Numbered from the stretch's first letter, positions 1 to 6,218 are shown. The stretch: DNA of 10,959 nt from Sulfotelmatobacter sp049792875 (GCA_049792875.1 JBARBI010000261.1:1-10959), one strand, 5' to 3'. The notes: generated by a model not told the origin, from the letters alone. Numbers and translations: made by a program.

Positions 1-59
1 TACGTCTGGTTGGGCGTTACCTCGTTCGAATCAACGCAAAATACTGCATCGCCAAGCGA

Positions 60-746
60 ATGGGAGCCATCCAAAACAAAGTAGTCGGACCAGTTAGCGA
101 AGAGTTGACGCTCGTCCAGGCGGCCACGCGGGGCGACGACTCTGCGTTTGAGGAACTGGTGCGGCGGTACGACCGCAACGTTTTCCGGATCGCGCAGCAC
201 ATCACGCAAAACCGCGAGGACGCGGAAGACGTGGTGCAGGAAGCGTTTCTGAAAGCCTACGGTAACCTGGCCCAGTTCCAGGAGCAGTCGAAGTTTTACA
301 CCTGGCTGGTCCGGATCGCGGTCAACGAAGCGCTGATGAAGTTGCGCCGGCGCAAGCCCGAGCGCACCGTATCGCTTGATGAAGACATCAAAACGGAAGA
401 CGACTCTTTACCGCGTGAGATTGCGGACTGGAGTCCGAATCCGGAACAGCAATATACGCAGTCTGAGTTGCGCGAGATCTTAAGCAAGACCATCCAGGGC
501 CTGCCACCGGGCTTCCGGACAGTGTTTGTGCTGCGGGACGTGGAAGGGCTTTCCACCGAGGAAACTGCGGCCGCGCTGGAGTTGAGCGTACCCGCGGTGA
601 AGTCGCGGTTGTTGCGGGCTCGACTGCAACTACGCGAGCGCTTGGGACGGTACTTCCAGAAGCGGGAGCACGGCAATGGCAAGGGCGGCGATAAGAGTGG
701 CGATGTCAAAACGGGCGATGCTACAAGTGGAGACGGCAACCAGTGA
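60..746 (+). CDS. ECF-type RNA polymerase sigma factor (sigma-70 family, RpoE-like)
   Basis: A sigma factor that directs RNA polymerase to a stress or envelope regulon; it acts in the cytoplasm on DNA. The 228-residue product has sigma region 2 at about 22-99, with the core-binding/-10 helix around DAEDVVQEAFLKAY (54-67) and FYTWLVRIAVNEAL (79-92). Sigma region 4 is at about 138-195, with GLPPGFRTVFVLRDVEGLS and a helix-turn-helix ending in VPAVKSRLLRARLQLRERL. Two domains and no region 3 fit the ECF group. Residues 203-228 form an unusual Gly/Asp/Lys-rich tail with repeated GD steps. No clear Shine-Dalgarno precedes the ATG at 60, and the frame stays open to the window edge without another ATG, GTG or TTG, so the true start could lie outside. 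The gene overlaps its probable anti-sigma factor by 4 bases. The family call is secure; the regulon is unknown. Confidence 0.93.
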   Translation: MGAIQNKVVGPVSEELTLVQAATRGDDSAFEELVRRYDRNVFRIAQHITQNREDAEDVVQEAFLKAYGNLAQFQEQSKFYTWLVRIAVNEALMKLRRRKPERTVSLDEDIKTEDDSLPREIADWSPNPEQQYTQSELREILSKTIQGLPPGFRTVFVLRDVEGLSTEETAAALELSVPAVKSRLLRARLQLRERLGRYFQKREHGNGKGGDKSGDVKTGDATSGDGNQ

Positions 747-1000
747 AATGCTCTGAATTTCTGCACGAGCTGACCAATTATTTGGACGGCGTCCTCGACG
801 AAAAAACTAAAGTCGAGTTAGAAAACCATCTTTCCTGGTGCCACAATTGTTACGTGGTTTGCGACACAACCAAGAAGACCATCGAGATTTACCGCGACTC
901 CCAACTCTATGAACTACCCGAAGACCTCCGCGGGCGACTGCGATCCGCCATCATGACCAAGTGCCAGCAGCAAAAGAAGCGCGGCCCGCAGAGTGTGTGA
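743..1000 (+). CDS. Zinc-binding anti-sigma factor (zf-HC2 / ZAS type)
   Basis: Probable anti-sigma factor that sequesters the upstream ECF sigma factor. The 85-residue protein carries Cys3 and the motif H29-x3-C33-x2-C36 (HLSWCHNC), the zinc-binding signature of the ZAS/zf-HC2 group. It starts with GTG at 743; the overlap GTGA contains the sigma stop codon, so the two are translationally coupled. A GGAGA at 729-733 is a suitable ribosome binding site 9 bases upstream. No transmembrane segment follows the zinc domain, so this is a soluble type, which may sense redox or zinc state rather than periplasmic signals. The C-terminal helix is basic. The pairing is inferred from gene order and motif. 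Confidence 0.88.
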   Translation: MKCSEFLHELTNYLDGVLDEKTKVELENHLSWCHNCYVVCDTTKKTIEIYRDSQLYELPEDLRGRLRSAIMTKCQQQKKRGPQSV

Positions 1001-1035
1001 AACGTTTTTCCTCCTGTTGTAACTATATCCAGTGT

Positions 1036-1098
1036 AAGGGTTTCGAGCGGCTGTCCGCCATTGGGGCGCCCTTTGCGTCGAAAACCCGAAACCCTTTT
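1036..1098 (+). terminator. Branched intrinsic terminator after the sigma/anti-sigma pair
   Basis: A perfect 10-base outer stem joins 1036-1045 (AAGGGTTTCG) to 1087-1096 (CGAAACCCTT), and the 3' arm runs into TTTTAT. Between the arms lies a smaller hairpin (GCGG-ctgt-CCGC, 1047-1058) and the self-complementary GGGCGCCC near 1064-1071. The fold is therefore likely branched rather than a simple hairpin. It lies 35 bases after the anti-sigma stop and probably ends that transcript. It could also be the 3' end of a small structured RNA. Confidence 0.6.
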
Positions 1099-1125
1099 AT
1101 TCAATATGAATCTAAGTATTTAGTG

Positions 1126-1196
1126 ATTGCCCGCGCACACACTCGCGGGGGCAATCGAGTAGAGCTGTTTCGAGGGGCCCGAGCCAACCGGCTCGG
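1126..1196 (+). promoter_or_regulatory. Two-hairpin leader upstream of the small CxxC protein
   Basis: The first hairpin pairs ATTGCCCGCG (1126-1135) with CGCGGGGGCAAT (1144-1155), 10 base pairs with a two-G bulge and an 8-base loop. The second is a perfect 7-base stem CCGAGCC/GGCTCGG (1179-1185 and 1190-1196) with an AACC loop, ending 4 bases before the ribosome binding site GGAAGG at 1201. Neither has a T-run, so these are more likely leader structures that affect translation or RNA stability than terminators. The AT-rich stretch 1095-1125 upstream may hold the promoter, but no clear -35/-10 pair is visible. A regulatory role is inference. Confidence 0.4.
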
Positions 1197-1213
1197 ATGT
1201 GGAAGGTGGGATC

Positions 1214-1447
1214 ATGATTGGCAAATTGGTGGATGCCGTTTTTGGTTGCTGGCACGCTCGCTATAGCTTTCCAGTAACGATCCGAAAAGCAACGCGCCGT
1301 TCCCAGGCTGCCGCTTTGACCGGCACCTACGTGGTCTGTCTGGAATGTGGCAAGGAATTTCCGTACGACTGGCAAGAGATGAAAGTCATCACTTCGCCCG
1401 AGCAGCATCGCGAGCACGTGGCCGAACTGGCTAAGCACGCGGCGTAA
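1214..1447 (+). CDS. Small CxH...CxxC zinc-ribbon-like protein, function unknown
   Basis: A 77-residue protein I do not recognise as a named family with known function. C12-W-H14 near the N-terminus and C42-x2-C45 in VVCLECGKEFPYDW give four candidate metal ligands spaced as in a small zinc ribbon, separated by a basic stretch (IRKATRRS). The C-terminus is helical and charged. No signal peptide or membrane segment is seen, so it is probably cytoplasmic. I chose the ATG at 1214 over the in-frame GTG at 1199 because GGAAGG (1201-1206) sits 7 bases before the ATG. The gene is monocistronic: structured leader upstream, strong terminator downstream. It might bind nucleic acid or a protein partner, but nothing in the context fixes a role. 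Confidence 0.72.
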   Translation: MIGKLVDAVFGCWHARYSFPVTIRKATRRSQAAALTGTYVVCLECGKEFPYDWQEMKVITSPEQHREHVAELAKHAA

Positions 1448-1501
1448 TTTGGCATTGCCGACGAACCGGTCAGCACCGGGGTGCTTCCCATCCTCTTCCC
1501 G

Positions 1502-1537
1502 GAGCCGCAAGCAAACCGCTTGCGGCTCGTCGCTTTT
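1502..1537 (+). terminator. Rho-independent terminator of the small CxxC gene
   Basis: A perfect 11-base stem (GAGCCGCAAGC, 1502-1512, with its complement 1518-1528) closes a 5-base loop AAACC. A TTTT at 1534-1537 follows after a 5-base gap. It lies 54 bases after the stop at 1447. Confidence 0.8.
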
Positions 1538-1555
1538 CTGCCTGATCTCCGTAAG

Positions 1556-1584
1556 CAAAACTGCCCCGCCGCGAGCGGGGCAGT
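1556..1584 (-). terminator. Rho-independent terminator of citrate synthase
   Basis: A 10-base stem pairs ACTGCCCCGC (1560-1569) with GCGGGGCAGT (1575-1584) around a 5-base loop. On the minus strand the stem runs directly into TTTT (plus-strand AAAA at 1557-1560). It lies 31 bases beyond the citrate synthase stop. A GCGTTTT on the plus-strand side means it may also act as a backup terminator for the convergent small gene. Confidence 0.85.
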
Positions 1585-1614
1585 GCGTTTTCCCAGTCCT
1601 TTCGATTGTGAGTT

Positions 1615-2937
1615 TCAGTGCGCCGGATAGTCTGCTGGAATCGGCACCGGAACTCGTTTGTCAATGGGCAGGAATTCCCGCTCTGCGTGCCCGGTGTAAA
1701 CCTGGCGCGGGCGCGCGATTTTCTGCTCAGGATCGGTGATCAGTTCCTGCCACTGGGCCAGCCATCCCGCCGTTCGCGGAATCGCGAACAGCACTGTGAA
1801 CATCTCGGGACGGAAGCCCATCGCCTGGTACATGATCCCGGAATAGAAATCGACGTTGGGATACAGTTTCCGCTTCACGAAATAATCATCTTCCAGGGCA
1901 ATGCGCTCCAGTTCGAGAGCGATGTCAAGCTTCGAACTGCGTCCCGTTACCTGGAATACCTGCTCGGCGCTCCAGCGGATGATTTTTGCCCGCGGGTCGT
2001 AGTTCTTATAGATGCGGTGTCCGAAGCCCATCAGCTTAATCTGTCCTTCTTTCACCCGCTTGATGTAAGCCGGCACGTGATCCTTGGACCCGATCTCGTC
2101 GAGCATCTTCAGCACTTCTTCATTCGCTCCGCCGTGCAGGGGCCCGGCCAGGGCCGAAGCCGCCGACGCAACCGAGAGATACGGATCGGCTTGCGAACTG
2201 CTCACCGAGCGCATCGCATTGGTGCTGCAATTCTGCTCGTGGTCGGCGTGCAGAATAAACAGAATGTCGAGCGCGCGCGCGATCGCCGGATTAGCCACAT
2301 ACTTCGGCTCCACCATCTTCCACAACATGTTCATGAAATTTTCGGTGTAGCTCAGGTCGTTATCGGGATACACGTAAGGGAACCCCACGTTGTGCCGGTA
2401 CGACATGGCCGCGATCGAAGGCACCTTGCCGATGAGGCGCTGGATCTGATGCATCCGGTTGGCCGGATCATGCACCTGCTTGGCGTCGGGATACACGCTC
2501 GACAACGCCGCAATCGTACTCACAAACATCGACATCGGGTGGGAGGAATAGCGGAAGCCTTCCATGAACTTCTTGGTGGTCTCATGCAGCATGGTGTGAT
2601 GCGTAATGTCGTGTACCCAGGTCTTCAGCTCTTTCTCGGTTGGCAACTCGCCGAAAAGCAACAGGTACGCGACTTCCAGAAATGTGCAGCGCTCGGCCAG
2701 AACTTCAATGGGATATCCGCGATAGCGCAGGATTCCCTTGTCACCGTCAATGTAGGTGATGTTGCTTTTGCACGACGCCGTGTTCATGAATGCCGGATCA
2801 TACGTCATGAGGCCGAAGTCATCTGCGCCGGTCTTGATCTGCCGCAAATCCATCGCCCGGATCGTGCCGTTCTCGACCGGGACGGTGTAAGTCTTGTTCG
2901 TTCGATTGTCAGTGATGGTGAGGGTGTTCTCTGGCAT
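1615..2937 (-). CDS. gltA: Citrate synthase (type II, hexameric-type)
   Basis: Condenses acetyl-CoA with oxaloacetate to citrate, the entry step of the TCA cycle, in the cytoplasm. The 440-residue length fits the Gram-negative type II enzymes. Catalytic and binding residues are all visible: H268 in GPLHGGANEEVLKML, H307 in GFGHRIYKNYDPRA and D363 in VDFYSG. Oxaloacetate/CoA-binding arginines lie in YDPRA, in IPRTAGWLAQW (R388) and in IARPRQVYTG (409-411). The N-terminal beta-rich extension (1-60) is also typical of type II. The start at 2937 has only a weak, distant AAGG-type ribosome site (2950-2953). The gene has its own terminator and a CRP-like palindrome upstream, which suggests carbon-responsive control. 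Identity is very secure. Confidence 0.97.
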   Translation of the reverse strand: MPENTLTITDNRTNKTYTVPVENGTIRAMDLRQIKTGADDFGLMTYDPAFMNTASCKSNITYIDGDKGILRYRGYPIEVLAERCTFLEVAYLLLFGELPTEKELKTWVHDITHHTMLHETTKKFMEGFRYSSHPMSMFVSTIAALSSVYPDAKQVHDPANRMHQIQRLIGKVPSIAAMSYRHNVGFPYVYPDNDLSYTENFMNMLWKMVEPKYVANPAIARALDILFILHADHEQNCSTNAMRSVSSSQADPYLSVASAASALAGPLHGGANEEVLKMLDEIGSKDHVPAYIKRVKEGQIKLMGFGHRIYKNYDPRAKIIRWSAEQVFQVTGRSSKLDIALELERIALEDDYFVKRKLYPNVDFYSGIMYQAMGFRPEMFTVLFAIPRTAGWLAQWQELITDPEQKIARPRQVYTGHAEREFLPIDKRVPVPIPADYPAH

Positions 2938-3012
2938 GGGAATAGTCCGCCTTTATCCGCGCACGATGAAATCGAGCATAGTCGAGCCTAAGTCCGTTCC
3001 CCAAGTCCAATC

Positions 3013-3028
3013 TGTGATCAGCATCACA
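3013..3028. promoter_or_regulatory. CRP/FNR-type operator-like palindrome upstream of citrate synthase
   Basis: The 16-base sequence TGTGATCAGCATCACA is a perfect inverted repeat (TGTGAT/ATCACA, 4-base centre) and matches the enterobacterial CRP consensus TGTGA-N6-TCACA exactly. It lies 76-91 bases upstream of the gltA start codon, inside the 256-base gap between the M48 gene terminator and gltA. The palindrome is seen directly. That a CRP/FNR-family regulator binds it is inference, because consensus sites in Acidobacteriota are not something I can verify here. Confidence 0.5.
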
Positions 3029-3088
3029 ATCGCCTGTGACCGGCAGAAATGCAATTTTAAGCCAAATCGCGTTTTCCCCGAGGCCTCC

Positions 3089-3118
3089 AAAACAAAACCG
3101 GCGGACAAAGCCGCCGGT
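3089..3118 (-). terminator. Rho-independent terminator of the M48 peptidase gene
   Basis: An 8-base stem ACCGGCGG/CCGCCGGT (3097-3104 and 3111-3118) with a 6-base loop is followed on the minus strand by TTTTGTTTT (plus-strand 3089-3097). It lies about 75 bases beyond the M48 stop and separates that gene from citrate synthase. Further stem-forming sequence lies between them at 3143-3158 (CTGGCC/GGCCAG) and 3157-3167 (GAGC/GCTC). Confidence 0.78.
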
Positions 3119-3193
3119 AAGACTCACGTTGTCACGGCCGCCCTGGCCGTCCGGCCAGAGCGAAGCTCGGCCGAGTCTGGCACTCGTTCCAAA

Positions 3194-4294
3194 CTAGTTC
3201 GAATCATCCCGCCGCTTCAGCGTCGGACGGTCGTCATCGCTTTTGGTGTTGCCAGACTGGTCGGTCGTGTTCGCCGTCCGCCGCAGGCTGGGCTTGTTCG
3301 CGTCTTTCTCGTCGATCACCTTGTGCTTGTTTTCGATCGCAGCCAGCCGCGCCTTGACCCCGTCAAATTCCGAGGTCGTCACAATGTACTGCGGCTTGGC
3401 GGGAAGGATCTTTCGGATCTCCTCCTGCGACTTCTCGATGCGGTCCGGAGTCTGCGGATGGGTGTCGAAGGCCTTGGAAAGCGTCCCCGGTTTCTTCTTC
3501 TCCATCGCCTGGATCTTTTCGAAGAAGGACACAAACGCCGAGGGATCGTATCCGGCGCGGTACATATACTCGATGCCGAGGTAATCGGCCTCTGACTCGA
3601 AGCTGCGCGAGAAATGCAGGAAAGTCAGGGGAATCCCCAGCCCCATGGCTTCGTATCCGGCGTAACCAATCGCACCACCCATAAAGATGAATGGGATCGA
3701 CGCCATTTGCAGCAGGTTTGCCCGCGTCATTTCGCGGCCGTAGTGGCAGGCCGCTACGTGCGCGATCTCATGCGCCATCACGCCGGCCATCTCCGCTTCT
3801 TCGTCGGAAGCAAGAATCAATCCCGAGTTGACGTAAAAGAATCCGCCCGGAAGCGCCATGGCGTTGACTACGTCAGAATCGATCACCTTAATCGTGAACG
3901 GTACCTGCGCGTCCGAATTGCGCACCAGATTCTGGCCGATCCGGTTCACGTACTCGGTGACCACGGGATCATTGACCAGCTTGATTTGCGATTCGATCTG
4001 CTGGGCATAGACTCGACCGCGCGCCACCTGGCCCTCGACGGTGTACCAGTTGCCCACGCCGCGCCCGCATCCCACGTTGCGGTTCCCCACGGCATCGACG
4101 TCGGTCTTGCCGCCGTCATGCTTGATCTGGCTGTCATCGGCCGTGGGAAGCGCAGCCGGCGCCTGCTTGGGCGCATTCTGCACATCGCCGGATTTCGGCT
4201 GATCCTTGTCCTGATCGGAAACCTGTGCCAACGTCCAGGGTCCCGCGCTGAACGCTGCCAGTGCCACCGCGCTTGCCAGCCATCTCAGTCTCAT
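3194..4294 (-). CDS. Secreted M48-family zinc metallopeptidase (BepA/YfgC-like catalytic domain)
   Basis: A probable envelope protease or quality-control peptidase. The 366-residue product begins with a signal peptide (MRLRW plus a hydrophobic core, cleavage near A23), giving a periplasmic or exported protein without a lipobox. A low-complexity linker (25-70) precedes the peptidase domain (about 85-300). The zinc site is H175-E176-x2-H179 (HEIAH) with E233 of ESEAD as third ligand. The upstream MALPGGFFYVNSGL (146-159) is typical of M48B/C proteins, and residues 195-228 include a hydrophobic stretch that may associate with the membrane. After the conserved HPQTPDRI (279-286) there is a charged tail (330-366) in place of the TPR domain of BepA. 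AAGGAG (4302-4307) lies 7 bases before the ATG. BepA-like outer-membrane protein maintenance is a family-based guess. Confidence 0.92.
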   Translation of the reverse strand: MRLRWLASAVALAAFSAGPWTLAQVSDQDKDQPKSGDVQNAPKQAPAALPTADDSQIKHDGGKTDVDAVGNRNVGCGRGVGNWYTVEGQVARGRVYAQQIESQIKLVNDPVVTEYVNRIGQNLVRNSDAQVPFTIKVIDSDVVNAMALPGGFFYVNSGLILASDEEAEMAGVMAHEIAHVAACHYGREMTRANLLQMASIPFIFMGGAIGYAGYEAMGLGIPLTFLHFSRSFESEADYLGIEYMYRAGYDPSAFVSFFEKIQAMEKKKPGTLSKAFDTHPQTPDRIEKSQEEIRKILPAKPQYIVTTSEFDGVKARLAAIENKHKVIDEKDANKPSLRRTANTTDQSGNTKSDDDRPTLKRRDDSN

Positions 4295-4609
4295 AAAGAT
4301 ACTCCTTGCGCCTGATTATACGCCCGGTCGGAAGACACCAAGTGCCCAATCTTGGTCCATTCGCTTAGACGCTTCAGACCCGGTCCAGGGTTATCCGGAG
4401 TTACCGGATAAAGCACCCGAGAAAACACGGTCAAACCCCGGTCTCAGCTCCCTAAAACCGGAGCCGAAGCGCCCATCCCCTGCCAAGTCCCAAGCTTTAC
4501 CCTCCCCGCCAACTCTGCTATAAACCGCTCAGGACACAATTCCCCAGCGAGCCCATCAGCCCTGAACAACCTTCCGAGTCTCGTCCCAGCCTACGACCGT
4601 CAGGACGAA
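4295..4609. other. Divergent intergenic region between M48 peptidase and serine hydrolase
   Basis: A 315-base gap with no convincing gene. It holds the M48 promoter next to that gene, a perfect hairpin TTATCCGG-agtta-CCGGATAA (4391-4411) in the middle without a T-run, and a possible serine hydrolase promoter: CTTTAC (4495-4500), 18-base spacer, TATAAA (4519-4524). The hairpin could be an operator or a leader structure. Confidence 0.45.
4315..4343 (-). promoter_or_regulatory. Promoter of the M48 peptidase gene
   Basis: Read on the minus strand, a perfect TATAAT (4320-4315) lies 20 bases before the ATG. Upstream is ACTTGG (4343-4338, 17-base spacer) or TTGGTG (4341-4336, 15-base spacer), both weak -35 matches. 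The predicted transcript start near 4308 leaves only about 14 untranslated bases, which begin with the AAGGAG ribosome site. Confidence 0.5.
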
Positions 4610-5830
4610 ATGCTTTCCCATGCCTTCTCTCTGTTGCGCGAAGCGATCCAGCAGCGCGTCTTCCCGGCCGCCTCCATCGCGGTCACGCACGGCGATCGTC
4701 TGTTCGCGCTGAAGTCCTTCGGTCGCTTAACGTACGAGGCAACTTCCGCAGGTAGAAATACTCTTGAGGGTGCCCCGCCTTTGTCGCGGCCTTTGCGACA
4801 GGGTGGGGATGTTATCTTCGATGTTACTCCCTCCACCCTCTTCGACCTGGCCTCCGTAACCAAGGCAGTCGCCACCACGACAATGGCCATGATTCTTTAC
4901 GAACGTGGCCTCCTGGAACTGGAAGCCACTGTAGCCGGAACCGTCCCCGAGTTCCTGGCCGATTCCTGCGAAGGCCTCGATCCCCGCCGCCGGGACGTCA
5001 CCTTCCGCATGCTGCTCGCCCACTCGTCCGGCCTGCCTGCCTACGAGAAACTGTTCCTCAAAGCGCACTCCCGCGACGACCTGCTGCGCGCCGTGTTCAC
5101 TACTTCCCTTTCCGCAGACCCCGGTACTCGTGCAGAGTACAGCGACATCGGATTCATTCTGCTGGGAGCCGCGTTGGAACGCATCGCGGGAGACTCCATT
5201 GGTACTTTCTGCCAGCGCGAAGTTTTCGGTCCGCTGGCCATGACCAGCACGACATTCAACCCTCCCACGGAAATGCGCGGCGAAATTCCGCCCACTGCGG
5301 ACGAGCGCGCCGACCAACGATGTGGCGCGGATACCGCCGCCCGCGAAAAGCCGGAAGCGTCAGCTCCGAGCCCGGGAGCCTGCAGCACCTTCCGCCAAAG
5401 AATCATCCAAGGCGAAGTCCAAGACGAAAACGCGAGCGTCCTCGGCGGCATCGCCGGGCACTCCGGCCTCTTCTCCACCGCCGAAGACCTGGCCCGCTTC
5501 GCCCACGCCATGCTCGATCAAGGACGCCCCATCCTGCGTCCTGAAACCGTGGCGCTCTTTACGCGTCGTGAATCCGAGCCTCCCGGCACATCCCGAGCCC
5601 TCGGTTGGGACACGCCGTCCGCCCCCTCGCAATCCGGAAAATACTTTGGCCCCCGCTCCTACGGACACCTGGGCTACACTGGTACGTCACTGTGGATTGA
5701 TCCCGAGCGCCAGCTCTCGATCACCTTACTAACGAACCGCACCTGGCCGGACTGCGCCAAGCAGGCGATCAGGCAACTCCGCCCAGAAGTCCATGACGCC
5801 ATCGTCGAAGATCTTGCCAAACTGGCATAG
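4610..5830 (+). CDS. Beta-lactamase-fold serine hydrolase (PF00144), possibly a muropeptide amidase
   Basis: A 406-residue serine hydrolase of the class C beta-lactamase/penicillin-binding-protein superfamily. The catalytic motif SxxK is S82-V-T-K85 in FDLASVTKAVATT, the tyrosine motif is Y177-S-D179, and the third motif is H353-L-G355 in YGHLGYTGTSLWIDPE. There is no signal peptide, so it probably acts in the cytoplasm. It lies upstream of murQ on the same strand, separated by one minus-strand gene. In Bacillus subtilis the MurNAc-recycling cluster includes a protein of this superfamily (AmiE/YbbE) reported as a MurNAc-L-alanine amidase, so muropeptide recycling is a reasonable guess; an esterase or DD-peptidase is also possible. 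Two oddities: residues about 44-68 form an insert coded largely by a palindromic repeat, and residues about 232-258 are an Ala/Pro/Glu-rich insert. AGGA (4602-4605) is the ribosome site. Confidence 0.9.
   Translation: MLSHAFSLLREAIQQRVFPAASIAVTHGDRLFALKSFGRLTYEATSAGRNTLEGAPPLSRPLRQGGDVIFDVTPSTLFDLASVTKAVATTTMAMILYERGLLELEATVAGTVPEFLADSCEGLDPRRRDVTFRMLLAHSSGLPAYEKLFLKAHSRDDLLRAVFTTSLSADPGTRAEYSDIGFILLGAALERIAGDSIGTFCQREVFGPLAMTSTTFNPPTEMRGEIPPTADERADQRCGADTAAREKPEASAPSPGACSTFRQRIIQGEVQDENASVLGGIAGHSGLFSTAEDLARFAHAMLDQGRPILRPETVALFTRRESEPPGTSRALGWDTPSAPSQSGKYFGPRSYGHLGYTGTSLWIDPERQLSITLLTNRTWPDCAKQAIRQLRPEVHDAIVEDLAKLA
4768..4812 (+). repeat. GGGTGCCCC palindromic repeat, copy A, inside a coding sequence
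   Basis: This copy begins GGGTGCCCC (4768-4776) and folds as an imperfect hairpin. TGTCGC (4782-4787) pairs with GCGACA (4795-4800) around a 7-base loop, and CC and CCCC on the left arm pair with GG and GGGG on the right. The copies at 7153 and 7203 share the opening GGGTGCCCC, the inner TCGC/GCGA stem and the 7-base loop; the one at 7203 also shares the closing GTGGGGAT. Here the element is read through in frame as residues 53-68 (EGAPPLSRPLRQGGDV) of the serine hydrolase. Confidence 0.75.
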
Positions 5831-5858
5831 AGGAACAAAACCTCTCACAGAACATGTC

Positions 5859-6152
5859 CTACGCCGCTTTGCCCTCGGTGAGCATGCAGCGGTAGTCTCC
5901 TCCCTGGAAGCGGAGCACGCATGCGGCCTGATACTCCGGGCTGTGATACCAGGCCTGCGCCGCCTCATAGCTGGGAAACTCAAGAATAATGATCTCTTCG
6001 TTGTTGGGGCCCTCCAGCACTTCCGAGCGACCCTGAATGGCGAGAAAGGTGGCCGGGTGCTTGTGAAAACTGGCAGGAGCGATTTTCCTGTACTCTTCCA
6101 ACTTGGCTGCGTTGCGAGTCTTTTCACGGATAAGCACAGCGTAGGCGACCAT
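5859..6152 (-). CDS. DUF1330 family protein (dimeric alpha/beta barrel)
   Basis: A 97-residue protein with the DUF1330 pattern: MVAYAVLIREKTRN at the start, AIQGRSEVLEG (38-48) in the middle, IIILEFPSYEAAQAWYHSPEYQ (54-75) and a C-terminal GGDYRCMLTEG. DUF1330 proteins are small ferredoxin-like alpha/beta barrel dimers with no established general reaction. The ATG at 6152 is supported by AAGGAG (6159-6164) 6 bases upstream; in-frame starts further upstream would run into murQ and are unlikely. It is convergent with the serine hydrolase (28-base gap) and divergent from murQ (78-base gap), so it splits the plus-strand cell-wall block. Nothing ties it functionally to peptidoglycan. Confidence 0.9.
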   Translation of the reverse strand: MVAYAVLIREKTRNAAKLEEYRKIAPASFHKHPATFLAIQGRSEVLEGPNNEEIIILEFPSYEAAQAWYHSPEYQAACVLRFQGGDYRCMLTEGKAA

Positions 6153-6218
6153 ACGCTTCTCCTTCTGCATCAGGTTTTGTATTGTGATTCTAAAATCATC
6201 TGCTCTTGGCCGATACCC

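Noticed and set aside
1618..2991. A 457-codon open frame on the plus strand across citrate synthase
   Set aside because: Citrate synthase on the minus strand has all catalytic motifs; the plus translation is His/Arg-rich shadow sequence with no domain.
3614..4315. A 233-codon plus-strand frame over the M48 gene
   Set aside because: The minus strand has the HEIAH zinc motif, signal peptide and ribosome site; the plus frame has no domain.
5829..5845. AGAGG/CCTCT inverted repeat between the hydrolase and the DUF1330 gene
   Set aside because: The stem is only 5 bases with no T-run, too weak to call a terminator even though the position between convergent genes fits.
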